The notes under the pieces: generated by a model
The model's input: only the letters and a program-made list of their open reading frames with translations
Database searches by the model: none
What the model was told of the DNA's origin: nothing
Program-made: the position numbers and the translations under genes
In this document: positions 41,558-49,719 of the stretch, piece after piece
How the letters are laid out: the number at the start of each line of letters is the position of its first letter
How positions within the stretch are numbered: position 1 is the first letter of the stretch
Assembly: GCF_003287875.1 (NCBI RefSeq)
Contig: NZ_QMKK01000038.1
Location: 1 to 64,000, forward strand
DNA from: Martinezella tropici
GTDB lineage: Bacteria; Pseudomonadota; Alphaproteobacteria; Rhizobiales; Rhizobiaceae
DNA length: 64,000 nt
Reading direction: 5' to 3'

Positions 41558-42423
41558 ATTTTCGTTTTGTCTGCTTTTGTTGTGCCTTTTCGCCGGCGTT
41601 CGGCAATGGCGACTGGAAAGGCCATGATCAGCGCCATCGAAGCCGATAGTGAGCGGAAGCCGGCAAAGTCGGACTCGGCCACCTCGAACCAATGGGTTGC
41701 GCAGGCGGTGAGCGGGGAAAAGGCCGAATCGGTGATGGCGATGACGGGCACATTGCGCGAGGCGAGATCCTGCGCCTGCGCCAGACTGTCGGCGGCGTAG
41801 GGCGAAAAGCTCGCAGCGATGGCGGCGTCCTTCTCCGTGGCGAAGCGGGTGATCTCACCGTCGATGCCGTTCGGCGAGGCGACGATCTGGTGACGTATGT
41901 TGAGCTTGGAAAAGGCATAGGTCATATGCGCCGTCAGCGGATAGGAGCGGCGCTTGGCGATCAGATAGATCGTCTCGGCCGCGGCAAGCACGTCGACGGC
42001 TTTGGCGAAGGTGTCAGTCTCGATGGTTACGGCGAGCTTGTTGACGGATTGGCTCGCCGCAGAGAGGAAGCCGGAGAGAATGCTGGCCTCTTCGTTCTCT
42101 ACTGCGGAGCGTTCGAGCGTTACCAGCCGCTCCTCATAGCTCAGCGTCCGGTCGCGCAGCCTTTCGCGGAAGATACTCTGCAGGTCGGAGAAGCCCTCAT
42201 AACCGAGGTGATGCGCCAGGCGCACGAGCGTGGAAGGTTGAACCTCGGCTGCGGCTGCAATGCTTGCCGTTGTGCCGAAGGCGATCTCATCGGGATTGCC
42301 CAACGCGAAGGCGGCAACCTGGGCCAACCGCTTCGGCATGGCATTCTTACGCTCTATGATGGTGCTGCGCAGGCTTTCGAAGTCGCGCGGTACCTTGGTC
42401 TGCGTCCCGACATTATTGTCCAT
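41551..42423 (-). CDS. iolR: RpiR-family transcriptional regulator of inositol catabolism
   Basis: This 290-residue protein has an N-terminal RpiR helix-turn-helix (about 15-90, with TASIAAAAEVQPSTLVRLAHHLG) and a C-terminal SIS sugar-phosphate-binding domain (about 120-260, AAETIYLIAKRRSYPLTAHM). Its place just upstream of iolC identifies it as the IolR-type repressor, which in related rhizobia is released by a phosphorylated inositol intermediate. The ATG at 42423 follows AAGGAT. It is followed after 178 bases by iolC on the same strand. Confidence 0.93.
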   Translation of the reverse strand: MDNNVGTQTKVPRDFESLRSTIIERKNAMPKRLAQVAAFALGNPDEIAFGTTASIAAAAEVQPSTLVRLAHHLGYEGFSDLQSIFRERLRDRTLSYEERLVTLERSAVENEEASILSGFLSAASQSVNKLAVTIETDTFAKAVDVLAAAETIYLIAKRRSYPLTAHMTYAFSKLNIRHQIVASPNGIDGEITRFATEKDAAIAASFSPYAADSLAQAQDLASRNVPVIAITDSAFSPLTACATHWFEVAESDFAGFRSLSASMALIMAFPVAIAERRRKGTTKADKTKME

Positions 42424-42655
42424 ACGCCATCCTTAAGCTCCCCAATGCCCGTAATGAAACAAACGTTCCATATTTCCAACGATACCGGATTTTGAATCGT
42501 TCGGCACGAATAATTTTAAGATCATGATTTTAAACGTGTAAATATGAATTCTTGTCTGCGGAAGAGATGTCGATGCCATGAGTGCGCTTGTCAAAGCGGT
42601 CTAAATATTCCAAAAATCGCGCGATTTCGGGAGCGGATTTGAGGAGGAAGGCCAA

Positions 42656-43774
42656 ATGAAGCCGTTGGGCGTTGGATTGATCGGCACCGGTTATATGGGC
42701 AAATGCCATGCGCTGGCATGGAATGCGGTCAAAACCGTATTCGGCGATGTCGCCCGGCCGCGTCTTGTGCATCTTGCCGAAGCCAATGCCGAGCTGGCGA
42801 AGGCGCGCGGCGACGAGTTCGGCTTCGAAAAGGCGACGGCCGACTGGCGCGAGCTCATCACAGATCCTGAAGTCGACGTTGTCTCGGTCACGACCCCCAA
42901 CCAGTTCCACCCGGAAATGGCGATCGCAGCCCTTGAAGCCGGCAAGCATGTCTGGTGCGAAAAGCCGATGGCGCCATCCTATGGCGATGCCGAACGCATG
43001 CTGGCTGCGGCCAAGGCCTCGGGCAAGGTCGCCATTCTCGGCTACAACTATATCCAGAACCCGGTCATGCGCCACATCAAGGCACTGATTGCAGAAGACG
43101 CGATCGGCGCGGTCAATCACGTCCGCGTCGAGATGGATGAGGATTTCATGGCGGATCCGAACGGCCTCTTCTATTGGAAGAGCGAGCTTGCCTCCGGCTA
43201 CGGCGCTCTCGATGATTTCGCCGTGCATCCGCTTTCGCTGCTCTGGTTCCTGTTCGGCCATGTCGAGGCTGTCATCACCGATATGATGAAGCCCTATGCC
43301 GAACGGCCGGTGAAGGATGGCGGTAGCCGCGCGGTCGAAAACCACGATCTTGCCAATGTGCTGATGCGGCTCGGCGGCGGCATCTCCGCCGTGCTGATGG
43401 CCAATCGCTCGGCCTGGGGCCGCAAGGGGCGGATAGCGCTGCAGATCTTCGGCTCCAAAGGCTCGATCTCCTATGACCAGGAGCGCATGAACGAATTCGA
43501 GCTCTATCAGGCAGAAGGCAGGGAGAGTGAACAGGGCTTCCGCAAGGTGCTGGCTGCCCCCGCCCACAAGCCCTATGACCGTTTCATTCCGGCGCCCGGC
43601 CATGGCCTTGGCTTTAACGATCTGAAGATCATCGAATGCCGTGAGCTGATCCGTGCCATATCCGGCGAGGATGCGTCGGTCGTGGCTTTCAAGGATGGGC
43701 TGCGAATCGAGAAATCGGTGCACGCCATGGCCCAATCTTTCCACGAACGGCGTTGGGTCGAAATATCAAGCTGA
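42656..43774 (+). CDS. Gfo/Idh/MocA-family dehydrogenase, probable inositol dehydrogenase
   Basis: This 372-residue NAD(P)-dependent enzyme has the Rossmann loop GVGLIGTGYMGKCHA and the catalytic EKP at residues 102-104. Divergent position from the iolRCDEB operon suggests that it oxidises myo- or scyllo-inositol or a related sugar to feed the pathway. It is not clearly IdhA itself, so an IolY- or IolX-like role is possible. GAGGAGG lies ahead of ATG 42656. The 232-base gap to iolR is AT-rich and should hold both promoters, with a partial IolR half-site. Confidence 0.88.
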   Translation: MKPLGVGLIGTGYMGKCHALAWNAVKTVFGDVARPRLVHLAEANAELAKARGDEFGFEKATADWRELITDPEVDVVSVTTPNQFHPEMAIAALEAGKHVWCEKPMAPSYGDAERMLAAAKASGKVAILGYNYIQNPVMRHIKALIAEDAIGAVNHVRVEMDEDFMADPNGLFYWKSELASGYGALDDFAVHPLSLLWFLFGHVEAVITDMMKPYAERPVKDGGSRAVENHDLANVLMRLGGGISAVLMANRSAWGRKGRIALQIFGSKGSISYDQERMNEFELYQAEGRESEQGFRKVLAAPAHKPYDRFIPAPGHGLGFNDLKIIECRELIRAISGEDASVVAFKDGLRIEKSVHAMAQSFHERRWVEISS

Positions 43775-43922
43775 GCCCGTCGGCCTAACTTTCTCCCGAT
43801 CCGGGGCGCAGGGTCAGCCGTGATTGACGCTTGCAGGCGCAAGCGCTACCCCTGAGGCACTCAAATGCGTCCCGCCGCATTCGTTCGGGTTGGATCGCTA
43901 TAGTAATAATGGAGTACGGATC

Positions 43923-45140
43923 GTGACGGGCAGATTGGTCATAGTCGGGGCCGGGCAGGCAGGTTTTGCGCTCGCCGCCAAATTGCGTGGGCTGGGTGAT
44001 TCTAGGCCGATCACCATCGTCGGCGCCGAGGAAAGCCTTCCCTACCAGCGGCCGCCGCTGACCAAAAAGTACCTTCTCGGCGAGATGACTTTCGATCGCC
44101 TGCTGTTCCGGCCCGAACATTGGTATTCCGACAACAATGTCGAGATTCGCGTGTCGACCTGGGTCGAGCAGATCGATCGCGCCGCAAAGCAGATCATCAT
44201 GCAGGACGGATCGAGACTGGATTACGACACGCTGGCGCTTGCAACGGGCGCGACGCCGCGTCGCCTGCCGCCGTCCGTCGGCGGTGCGCTGGAGGGCGTC
44301 TACCTCGCCCGTGACAAGCGTGACGCCGACCTGCTTGCCGGCGAGATGCGTCCCGGGCGCCGGGTGCTTATCATCGGCGGAGGGTATATCGGCCTTGAGG
44401 CGGCCGCCGTCGCACGCCATCGCGGCCTCGAAGTGACCCTCATCGAGATGGGCGACAGGATCCTTCAGCGTGTCGCCGCCAAGGAAACCGCCGATATTTT
44501 CAGGGCCATTCATCAGAAGCATGATGTCGTCATTCGCGAGAAGACCGGATTGAAGCAGCTCATCGGCCGCAATGGCCACGTTGCTGCCGCTGAACTTTCC
44601 GACGGTTCTACGATCGATGTCGATTTCGTCGTCGTCGGCATCGGCGTTGCGCCCAATGACCGGCTCGCCAAGGAAGCCGGCCTCGAGGTCGGCAATGGCA
44701 TCGTCGTCGATTCGTTTGCCCGTACCTCCGATCCCTCTATCTTCGCCATGGGCGATTGCGTCGAACTGCCGTGGGAGGGTGGGCGAATCAGGCTCGAATC
44801 CGTACAGAATGCCGTCGATCAGGCGGAAGCCGCGGCGGGAATCATAGCCGGCAACGAAAAGGCCTATGACCCGAAGCCGTGGTTCTGGTCGGATCAATAT
44901 GATGTGAAGCTGCAGATCGCCGGTTTCAATCTTGGTTACGACGAGACATTGCTACGGCCGGGCGCCCGGGAGGGCGCAGCCTCCGTCTGGTATTTCAAGC
45001 AGGGTCGTTTCATCGCGGTCGACGCCATAAACGATGCAAAGGCCTATGTTACCGGCAAGAAGCTGCTGGAGACCGGCGCGAATCCATCCAGGGAGGTTCT
45101 TGCCGACCCGGCCGCGGATTTGAAGCAGCTGCTGGCCTGA
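43923..45140 (+). CDS. NAD(P)H-dependent ferredoxin/rubredoxin reductase
   Basis: This 405-residue flavoprotein moves electrons from NAD(P)H to a small ferredoxin that serves a monooxygenase. It has two Rossmann loops, LVIVGAGQAGFALAAKLRG for FAD and VLIIGGGYIGLEAAAVA for NAD(P), and the SIFAMGDCVELP motif near the C-terminus that closes the FAD site. A GTG at 43923 with GGAG eight bases upstream starts directly before the first loop; an ATG at 43824 would add residues without homology. The partner ferredoxin and oxygenase are not in this window. Confidence 0.85.
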   Translation: MTGRLVIVGAGQAGFALAAKLRGLGDSRPITIVGAEESLPYQRPPLTKKYLLGEMTFDRLLFRPEHWYSDNNVEIRVSTWVEQIDRAAKQIIMQDGSRLDYDTLALATGATPRRLPPSVGGALEGVYLARDKRDADLLAGEMRPGRRVLIIGGGYIGLEAAAVARHRGLEVTLIEMGDRILQRVAAKETADIFRAIHQKHDVVIREKTGLKQLIGRNGHVAAAELSDGSTIDVDFVVVGIGVAPNDRLAKEAGLEVGNGIVVDSFARTSDPSIFAMGDCVELPWEGGRIRLESVQNAVDQAEAAAGIIAGNEKAYDPKPWFWSDQYDVKLQIAGFNLGYDETLLRPGAREGAASVWYFKQGRFIAVDAINDAKAYVTGKKLLETGANPSREVLADPAADLKQLLA

Positions 45141-45267
45141 CGTAAATTCAGATCGGCCGGACCATGCTTCGGCCGGCAATCGCCTGTTGCTGAATCATGG
45201 AAAGAACGTACACAAGCGCGAAAAAGCGCTTGCGTCGATAAATGAATGGCCCTATCAGGGCCGCACC

Positions 45268-45357
45268 GGAGAGGTGGCCGAGTGGTCGAAGGCGCTCCCC
45301 TGCTAAGGGAGTATACCAGAAATGGTATCGTGGGTTCGAATCCCATCTTCTCCGCCA
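45268..45357 (+). tRNA. tRNA-Ser (anticodon GCU)
   Basis: The 90 bases fold as a class II tRNA. The acceptor stem pairs GGAGAGG with CTTCTCC, CCA is encoded at the 3' end, the T-arm contains GGTTCGAATCC and the variable arm is long (about 14 bases). The anticodon GCT is at 45302-45304 in a 7-base loop. The variable arm and discriminator base G fit serine, reading AGC and AGU. Confidence 0.96.
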
Positions 45358-46041
45358 TTTTCCCAAAATATCGTGCATTGATCGTAGTCAGTCCCGCAAA
45401 CGATATAATCGATTTGCCGGATTGGAGTGCGATGTCTGCCATTCCCGTTTATGCGGGGGCAGCTTCGCCCGTCGGGTACGGAGCTTTCCTCGATTCGACA
45501 GCCGATATGTAGCCGAACCCCTGGAGCATCTTCGGAATATCGCCGATGCCGTGTCACCCTGTTGCGAATCGCGCGGCGAGAATCGTTCGGGCGCCTGCCT
45601 CGATTTGGGACGGCTGCAAGCAAGACTTGTCCGTTCACACTACCGAAAGTCGTCGCCTGAAATGATGCAGATCGCGTCTTTGCTGTCATGGAGATCCCGA
45701 AATCGCCGCGGATTGGCCATTTTCCCACCCGTTTGCACATGCCGGGCCTATTGAATTATGTGCCGCCTAAGTACCGGTAGATTAAAGGATTTCTTAACGA
45801 AGTCTAAATCTATGTGGCGGTGGTGTTGCTAACTTGTGTCCTTTCGGCAACAGGACTTGCGGAAGGTTCACGCAAATCCCCCTTTCGGAGAAGATGTCGA
45901 TTGCGTGACAGAGCACGTCTTGTATTTTCACTCTCGGAAGCGAGGGCGATTGATCGTCCACTTCTTGAAACGCGAGAATGAGACAGGGAATACCTTCGGG
46001 TAGTTCTCATTTTCGAGATAAAACTTTGACTGGAGGTCAAT
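45358..46041. other. Gap downstream of tRNA-Ser and upstream of the first porin
   Basis: No convincing gene in 680 bases. Short frames lack ribosome-binding sites and domains. I looked for a second copy of the tRNA 3' end, which would mark an integration site, and saw none. The right part is AT-rich and includes a long stem-loop upstream of the porin ribosome-binding site (45975-45983 with 46006-46014, one G-T pair). Confidence 0.55.
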
Positions 46042-47103
46042 ATGAACATCAAGAGCCTTCTTCTCGGCTCCGCTGCTGCACTCGTAGCAGTTTCCGGTGC
46101 TCATGCGGCTGACGCTATCGTCGCCGCTGAGCCTGAGCCGCTTGAATACGTCCGCATCTGCGACGCCTATGGTGCTGGCTACTTCTTCATTCCGGGCACT
46201 GAAACCTGCCTCAAGATCGGCGGTAAGGTTCGTACCGAAGGCAAGTGGTACGATGCCTACAACCCGGATGCACGCGACGGTACGATCTGGCACACCCGCG
46301 CTGAGTTGAACGTCAACACCGCGACCGACACCGAATACGGTCCGCTGAAGACCGAAACCATCATCCGTTGGGACTGGAATGACGGCAACGCCACCTCCAC
46401 CAACCTGCTCTGGGCTTACATCAGCCTCGGCGGCTTCACCGTTGGTAAGACGGACTCGCAGTTCAACCAGTTCACCGGTTATGCCGGCGACGTCATCAAC
46501 GACGACGTGGTCTATGACGGCCCGTACGAACTGAACCAGATCACCTACAACTACGACGCCGGCAACGGCTTCACGGCTGTGATCTCGCTGGAAGATTCCA
46601 ATTCGGGCCCGGGTGCTACCGGCGCCAATGGCGAAGACAGCTCCGACCACTACGCTCCTGACGTTGTCGCAGGTGTTGGTTACAAGGCCGGCGCGTGGGG
46701 CTTCAAGGTCGTCGGCGGTTATGACTCGATCGTCGAAGAAGGCGCTGTCAAGGCTCGTGTTGACGCCGACTTCGGCGCGTTCTCGGCCTTCTTGATGGGC
46801 GGCTGGAACACAGATGGCGACAAGCTGAACAAGTATGCCGGCGCTAACGGCGCTGGCTCTGCTTCCGGCATCGGCTGGGGCGACTGGGCAGTTTGGGGCG
46901 GCGTTGGCGTTCCGATCAACGAAAAGCTGAAGTGGAACCTGCAGCTCGCCTACACCGACTCGAAAATCTTTGCCGCTACCACGAACGTCAAGTGGAACCC
47001 GGTCAAGAACCTGCTCATCGAGCCGGAAGTCTCCTATACCAACTGGGATTCGATCAACGAAGACCAGTGGGCTGGTATCCTCCGCTTCGAACGTACCTTC
47101 TAA
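46042..47103 (+). CDS. RopA-type outer membrane porin, first copy
   Basis: This 353-residue protein forms trimeric general diffusion pores. It has a signal peptide (MNIKSLLLGSAAALVAVSGAHA), the conserved EPLEYVRICDAYGAGYFFIPG start with two cysteines, beta-barrel strands and a C-terminal phenylalanine (RFERTF) needed for assembly. GGAGG lies five bases before ATG. The codon use is biased towards preferred codons, as is common for highly expressed genes. A second paralogue lies 443 bases downstream. Confidence 0.94.
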   Translation: MNIKSLLLGSAAALVAVSGAHAADAIVAAEPEPLEYVRICDAYGAGYFFIPGTETCLKIGGKVRTEGKWYDAYNPDARDGTIWHTRAELNVNTATDTEYGPLKTETIIRWDWNDGNATSTNLLWAYISLGGFTVGKTDSQFNQFTGYAGDVINDDVVYDGPYELNQITYNYDAGNGFTAVISLEDSNSGPGATGANGEDSSDHYAPDVVAGVGYKAGAWGFKVVGGYDSIVEEGAVKARVDADFGAFSAFLMGGWNTDGDKLNKYAGANGAGSASGIGWGDWAVWGGVGVPINEKLKWNLQLAYTDSKIFAATTNVKWNPVKNLLIEPEVSYTNWDSINEDQWAGILRFERTF

Positions 47104-47546
47104 TCTGATCTGACCTCGGTCATAAGATTTTCACTACGGTGAAGGAAAAGCCCGGCCATCGGCCGGGCTTTTTCGTGCTTGCAAGTATTAGCAAACTAAA
47201 AAGCTGTATTCGTTGCGGACACTCAGCCGTCATTAAATTCAATCCGCTGAATTCCGTGAATCTTTTAGCTATCCAGAGGATTCGGCTTTCGACGCGGCCG
47301 CAGTATGACAGTTTTGCGACGTGATTTTTGTGCAACGCACACTTTGAAACGCCCGTCACAATTGCCGATAGTCTATCTCTGATATTGCTCTGAAAAAAAC
47401 GATCTGTAGGTTCCAAATCGGAAGCAAGACTTACTGTCTTGGTTCTCCCGGATCAGGGGTCAACTTTTAAAACTAGGTGGGGTAGGGCGCGTCGATTTTC
47501 TCGGCGTGATTTCTCATACCTAATTGATATTGAAACTGGAGTTACT
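47104..47546. other. Intergenic region between the two porins
   Basis: It holds the terminator of the first gene and the promoter of the second. No other gene is seen. The two upstream regions are not similar, which suggests that the two porins are regulated independently. Confidence 0.6.
47149..47173. terminator. Terminator after first porin
   Basis: A 9-bp stem (47149-47157 with 47161-47169, ATC loop) is followed by a T-run. Strong intrinsic terminator. Confidence 0.92.
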
Positions 47547-48614
47547 ATGAACATCAAGAGCCTTCTTCTCGGCTCCGCTGCTGCGCTGGCAGCAGTTTCC
47601 GGTGCTCACGCCGCTGACGCTATCGTCGCTGCTGAGCCCGAGCCGCTGGAATACGTCCGCATCTGCGATGCTTACGGTGCTGGCTACTTCTTCATTCCGG
47701 GCACGGAAACCTGCCTCAAGATCGGCGGCCGCGTCCGTACGGAAGGCGGCTGGTACAACGCCTACAAGGCTGGCCAGGACGCAGGTGCCCGCGGTACCTA
47801 CTGGCACACCCGCGCTGAACTCTCCCTCGACACTGCCACCGACACCGAATACGGTCCGCTGAAGACCAATACCGTTGCTCGTTGGGACTGGAACGACGGC
47901 AATGCGACCACGACGAAGCTCCTCTGGGCCAATATCAGCCTCGGCGGTTTCCTCGTCGGCAAGGCCGATTCGGTCTACTCGACCTTCCTCGGCTATGCCG
48001 GCGACGTCATCAACGACGACGTGATCGAATACGGCATCAACGGCACCGACGAACTGAACCAGATCACCTACAAGTATGATGCCGGCAACGGCTTCACGGC
48101 TGTGATCTCGCTGGAAGATTCCAATTCCGGCACGGGCGCAACCGGTGCGAACGGCGAAGACAGCTCCGACCACTACGCTCCGGACGTTGTCGCAGGTGTT
48201 GGCTACAAGGCCGGCGCATGGCAGTTCCGCGTCGTCGGCGGCTATGACTCCATCGTTGAAGAAGGCGCCGTCAAGGCTCGTGTCGATGCCGACTTCGGCG
48301 TTCTCACCGCTTTCGTCATGGGCGGCTGGAACACCGATGGCGACAAGCTCAACAAGTATGCCGGTGCCGGCGGTGCTGGTCTCGGCTGGGGCGACTGGGC
48401 CGTCTGGGGCGGCGTTGGCGTTCCGATCAACGAAAAGCTAAAGTGGAACCTGCAGCTTTCCTACGACGATCTGAAGACTTTCGCCGCGACGACGAACGTC
48501 AAGTTCAACCCCGTCAAGGACCTGCTGATCGAGCCGGAAGTGACCTACGTCAACTACGACGCCGTCAACAAGGATACCTGGGCTGGTATCCTCCGCTTCC
48601 AGCGCACCTTCTAA
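47547..48614 (+). CDS. RopA-type outer membrane porin, second copy
   Basis: This 355-residue protein is a close paralogue of the porin at 46042-47103. Its signal peptide, the EPLEYVRICDAYGAGYFFIPG segment and long stretches of barrel sequence are identical or nearly so. Differences concentrate in the likely surface loops, such as YNAYKAGQDAGARGTY. ATG 47547 follows GGAG by five bases; an ORF extension to 47439 is not needed. It ends RFQRTF with the assembly phenylalanine. Confidence 0.94.
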   Translation: MNIKSLLLGSAAALAAVSGAHAADAIVAAEPEPLEYVRICDAYGAGYFFIPGTETCLKIGGRVRTEGGWYNAYKAGQDAGARGTYWHTRAELSLDTATDTEYGPLKTNTVARWDWNDGNATTTKLLWANISLGGFLVGKADSVYSTFLGYAGDVINDDVIEYGINGTDELNQITYKYDAGNGFTAVISLEDSNSGTGATGANGEDSSDHYAPDVVAGVGYKAGAWQFRVVGGYDSIVEEGAVKARVDADFGVLTAFVMGGWNTDGDKLNKYAGAGGAGLGWGDWAVWGGVGVPINEKLKWNLQLSYDDLKTFAATTNVKFNPVKDLLIEPEVTYVNYDAVNKDTWAGILRFQRTF

Positions 48615-48674
48615 TTCGGCTCGCCGAATCGAATTTGACAGATCTTCCGATCAGACCTCCGATCGGAAGAGAAA

Positions 48675-48701
48675 AGGCCCGGTCTCCCACCGGGCCTTTT
48701 T
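48675..48701. terminator. Terminator after second porin
   Basis: A 9-bp stem (48675-48683 with 48689-48697) and a T-run on one side and A-run on the other, so it may also serve the converging hydrolase gene. Confidence 0.92.
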
Positions 48702-48750
48702 GTTCCCGCCTTCTTGTTCCCTAGGAACCGAGCAATTTGAGGTGCCATCC

Positions 48751-49644
48751 TCAAAGCCCCGAGATGAAATCTCGGATTGCGTCTGGAATATCGCCGAGAT
48801 GCAGGATTGGGGCATGGCCTTGTCCATTGGCGATCTTGACGATGGTGCCTGGATGGCGTTTTGCCATCTCGTCGGTCGTGGATTGCGCAAGCAGCTTCGA
48901 ATTCTCGCCGCGAATCACCATCAGCGGAATATCCTGAAATCCCTCAAACTGCGTCCAAAGATCGGGAATCGGCGCTTCCAGATCGAGTGCCTGCATCTGG
49001 GCCGCAATGGCGGGATCGTAATCGGCAACCGGTTTGCCGTCGACAGCGGTGTAGATCGCTCGCGCCATGCCCCGCCAATCCTCTTCGGCAAGCGCCGTAA
49101 AGGCGCTGCCATGGTTTTCCCGCAGGATCTCGACCGCCTCGCTCCAACTGGCGGGTTTCCTGTCGCGGTTGAGATAGTCGCGAATATCCGCCAGCCCGAT
49201 CTTTTCCAGGACGGGACCGATATCGTTGAGGATGACCGCTTTCAGGACATCCGGTCGACTGGCCGCAAGCATATGCAGGATCAGACCGCCGCGTGACGTG
49301 CCGACGAAGATGGCTTGCTTGATATCGAGAGCGGCGCAAACTGTCAGCACGTCCTGCGCTTCGACGAGCAGATTGTAATGGGATTTGTCGGGATCCCGTT
49401 CGGATAGGCCGCGCCCGCGAGCGTCCAGTGTGATCACCCTGCGTGGGGCCGGGGAATCCCGCGACAGAAGCAGCGCCAATTGGTGAAAATCACGCGAATT
49501 GCGTGTCAGCCCCGGCAGGCAGAAGACGGGCGTGGGGTTCAGTATCGCCGCTTTGTCACCGGCATAATCCCGCACATGAAGCTTCAGGCCGTCCGTGGCC
49601 GGGATGGTTCTGGCAAGGAACCCGCTTTGATCGTCACTGCGCAT
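48751..49644 (-). CDS. Alpha/beta hydrolase
   Basis: This 297-residue enzyme has the hydrolase fold: oxyanion segment PVFCLPGLTRNSRDF, nucleophile S117 in FVGTSRGGLIL, and a histidine near residue 277 in NGQGHAPIL. The family includes esterases, lactonases and haloalkane-type hydrolases; the substrate cannot be named. ATG 49644 follows GAGGGAC. The gene converges with the second porin across a shared terminator. Confidence 0.88.
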   Translation of the reverse strand: MRSDDQSGFLARTIPATDGLKLHVRDYAGDKAAILNPTPVFCLPGLTRNSRDFHQLALLLSRDSPAPRRVITLDARGRGLSERDPDKSHYNLLVEAQDVLTVCAALDIKQAIFVGTSRGGLILHMLAASRPDVLKAVILNDIGPVLEKIGLADIRDYLNRDRKPASWSEAVEILRENHGSAFTALAEEDWRGMARAIYTAVDGKPVADYDPAIAAQMQALDLEAPIPDLWTQFEGFQDIPLMVIRGENSKLLAQSTTDEMAKRHPGTIVKIANGQGHAPILHLGDIPDAIRDFISGL

Positions 49645-49719
49645 GCATCGTCCCTCATGCTTCGGATATTACGAGGGATGTAACGGCATTTCCGTAAGGC
49701 GTACAACCGCGGTCCCGTG

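Noticed and set aside
38099..41627. Long plus-strand frames opposite iolD and iolC
   Set aside because: They are antisense to well-identified enzymes, rich in arginine and histidine as typical shadow frames, and lack a ribosome-binding site.
45268..46041. tRNA-Ser as an integration site of a genomic island
   Set aside because: No integrase gene and no direct repeat of the tRNA 3' end were seen downstream, and the next genes are porins.
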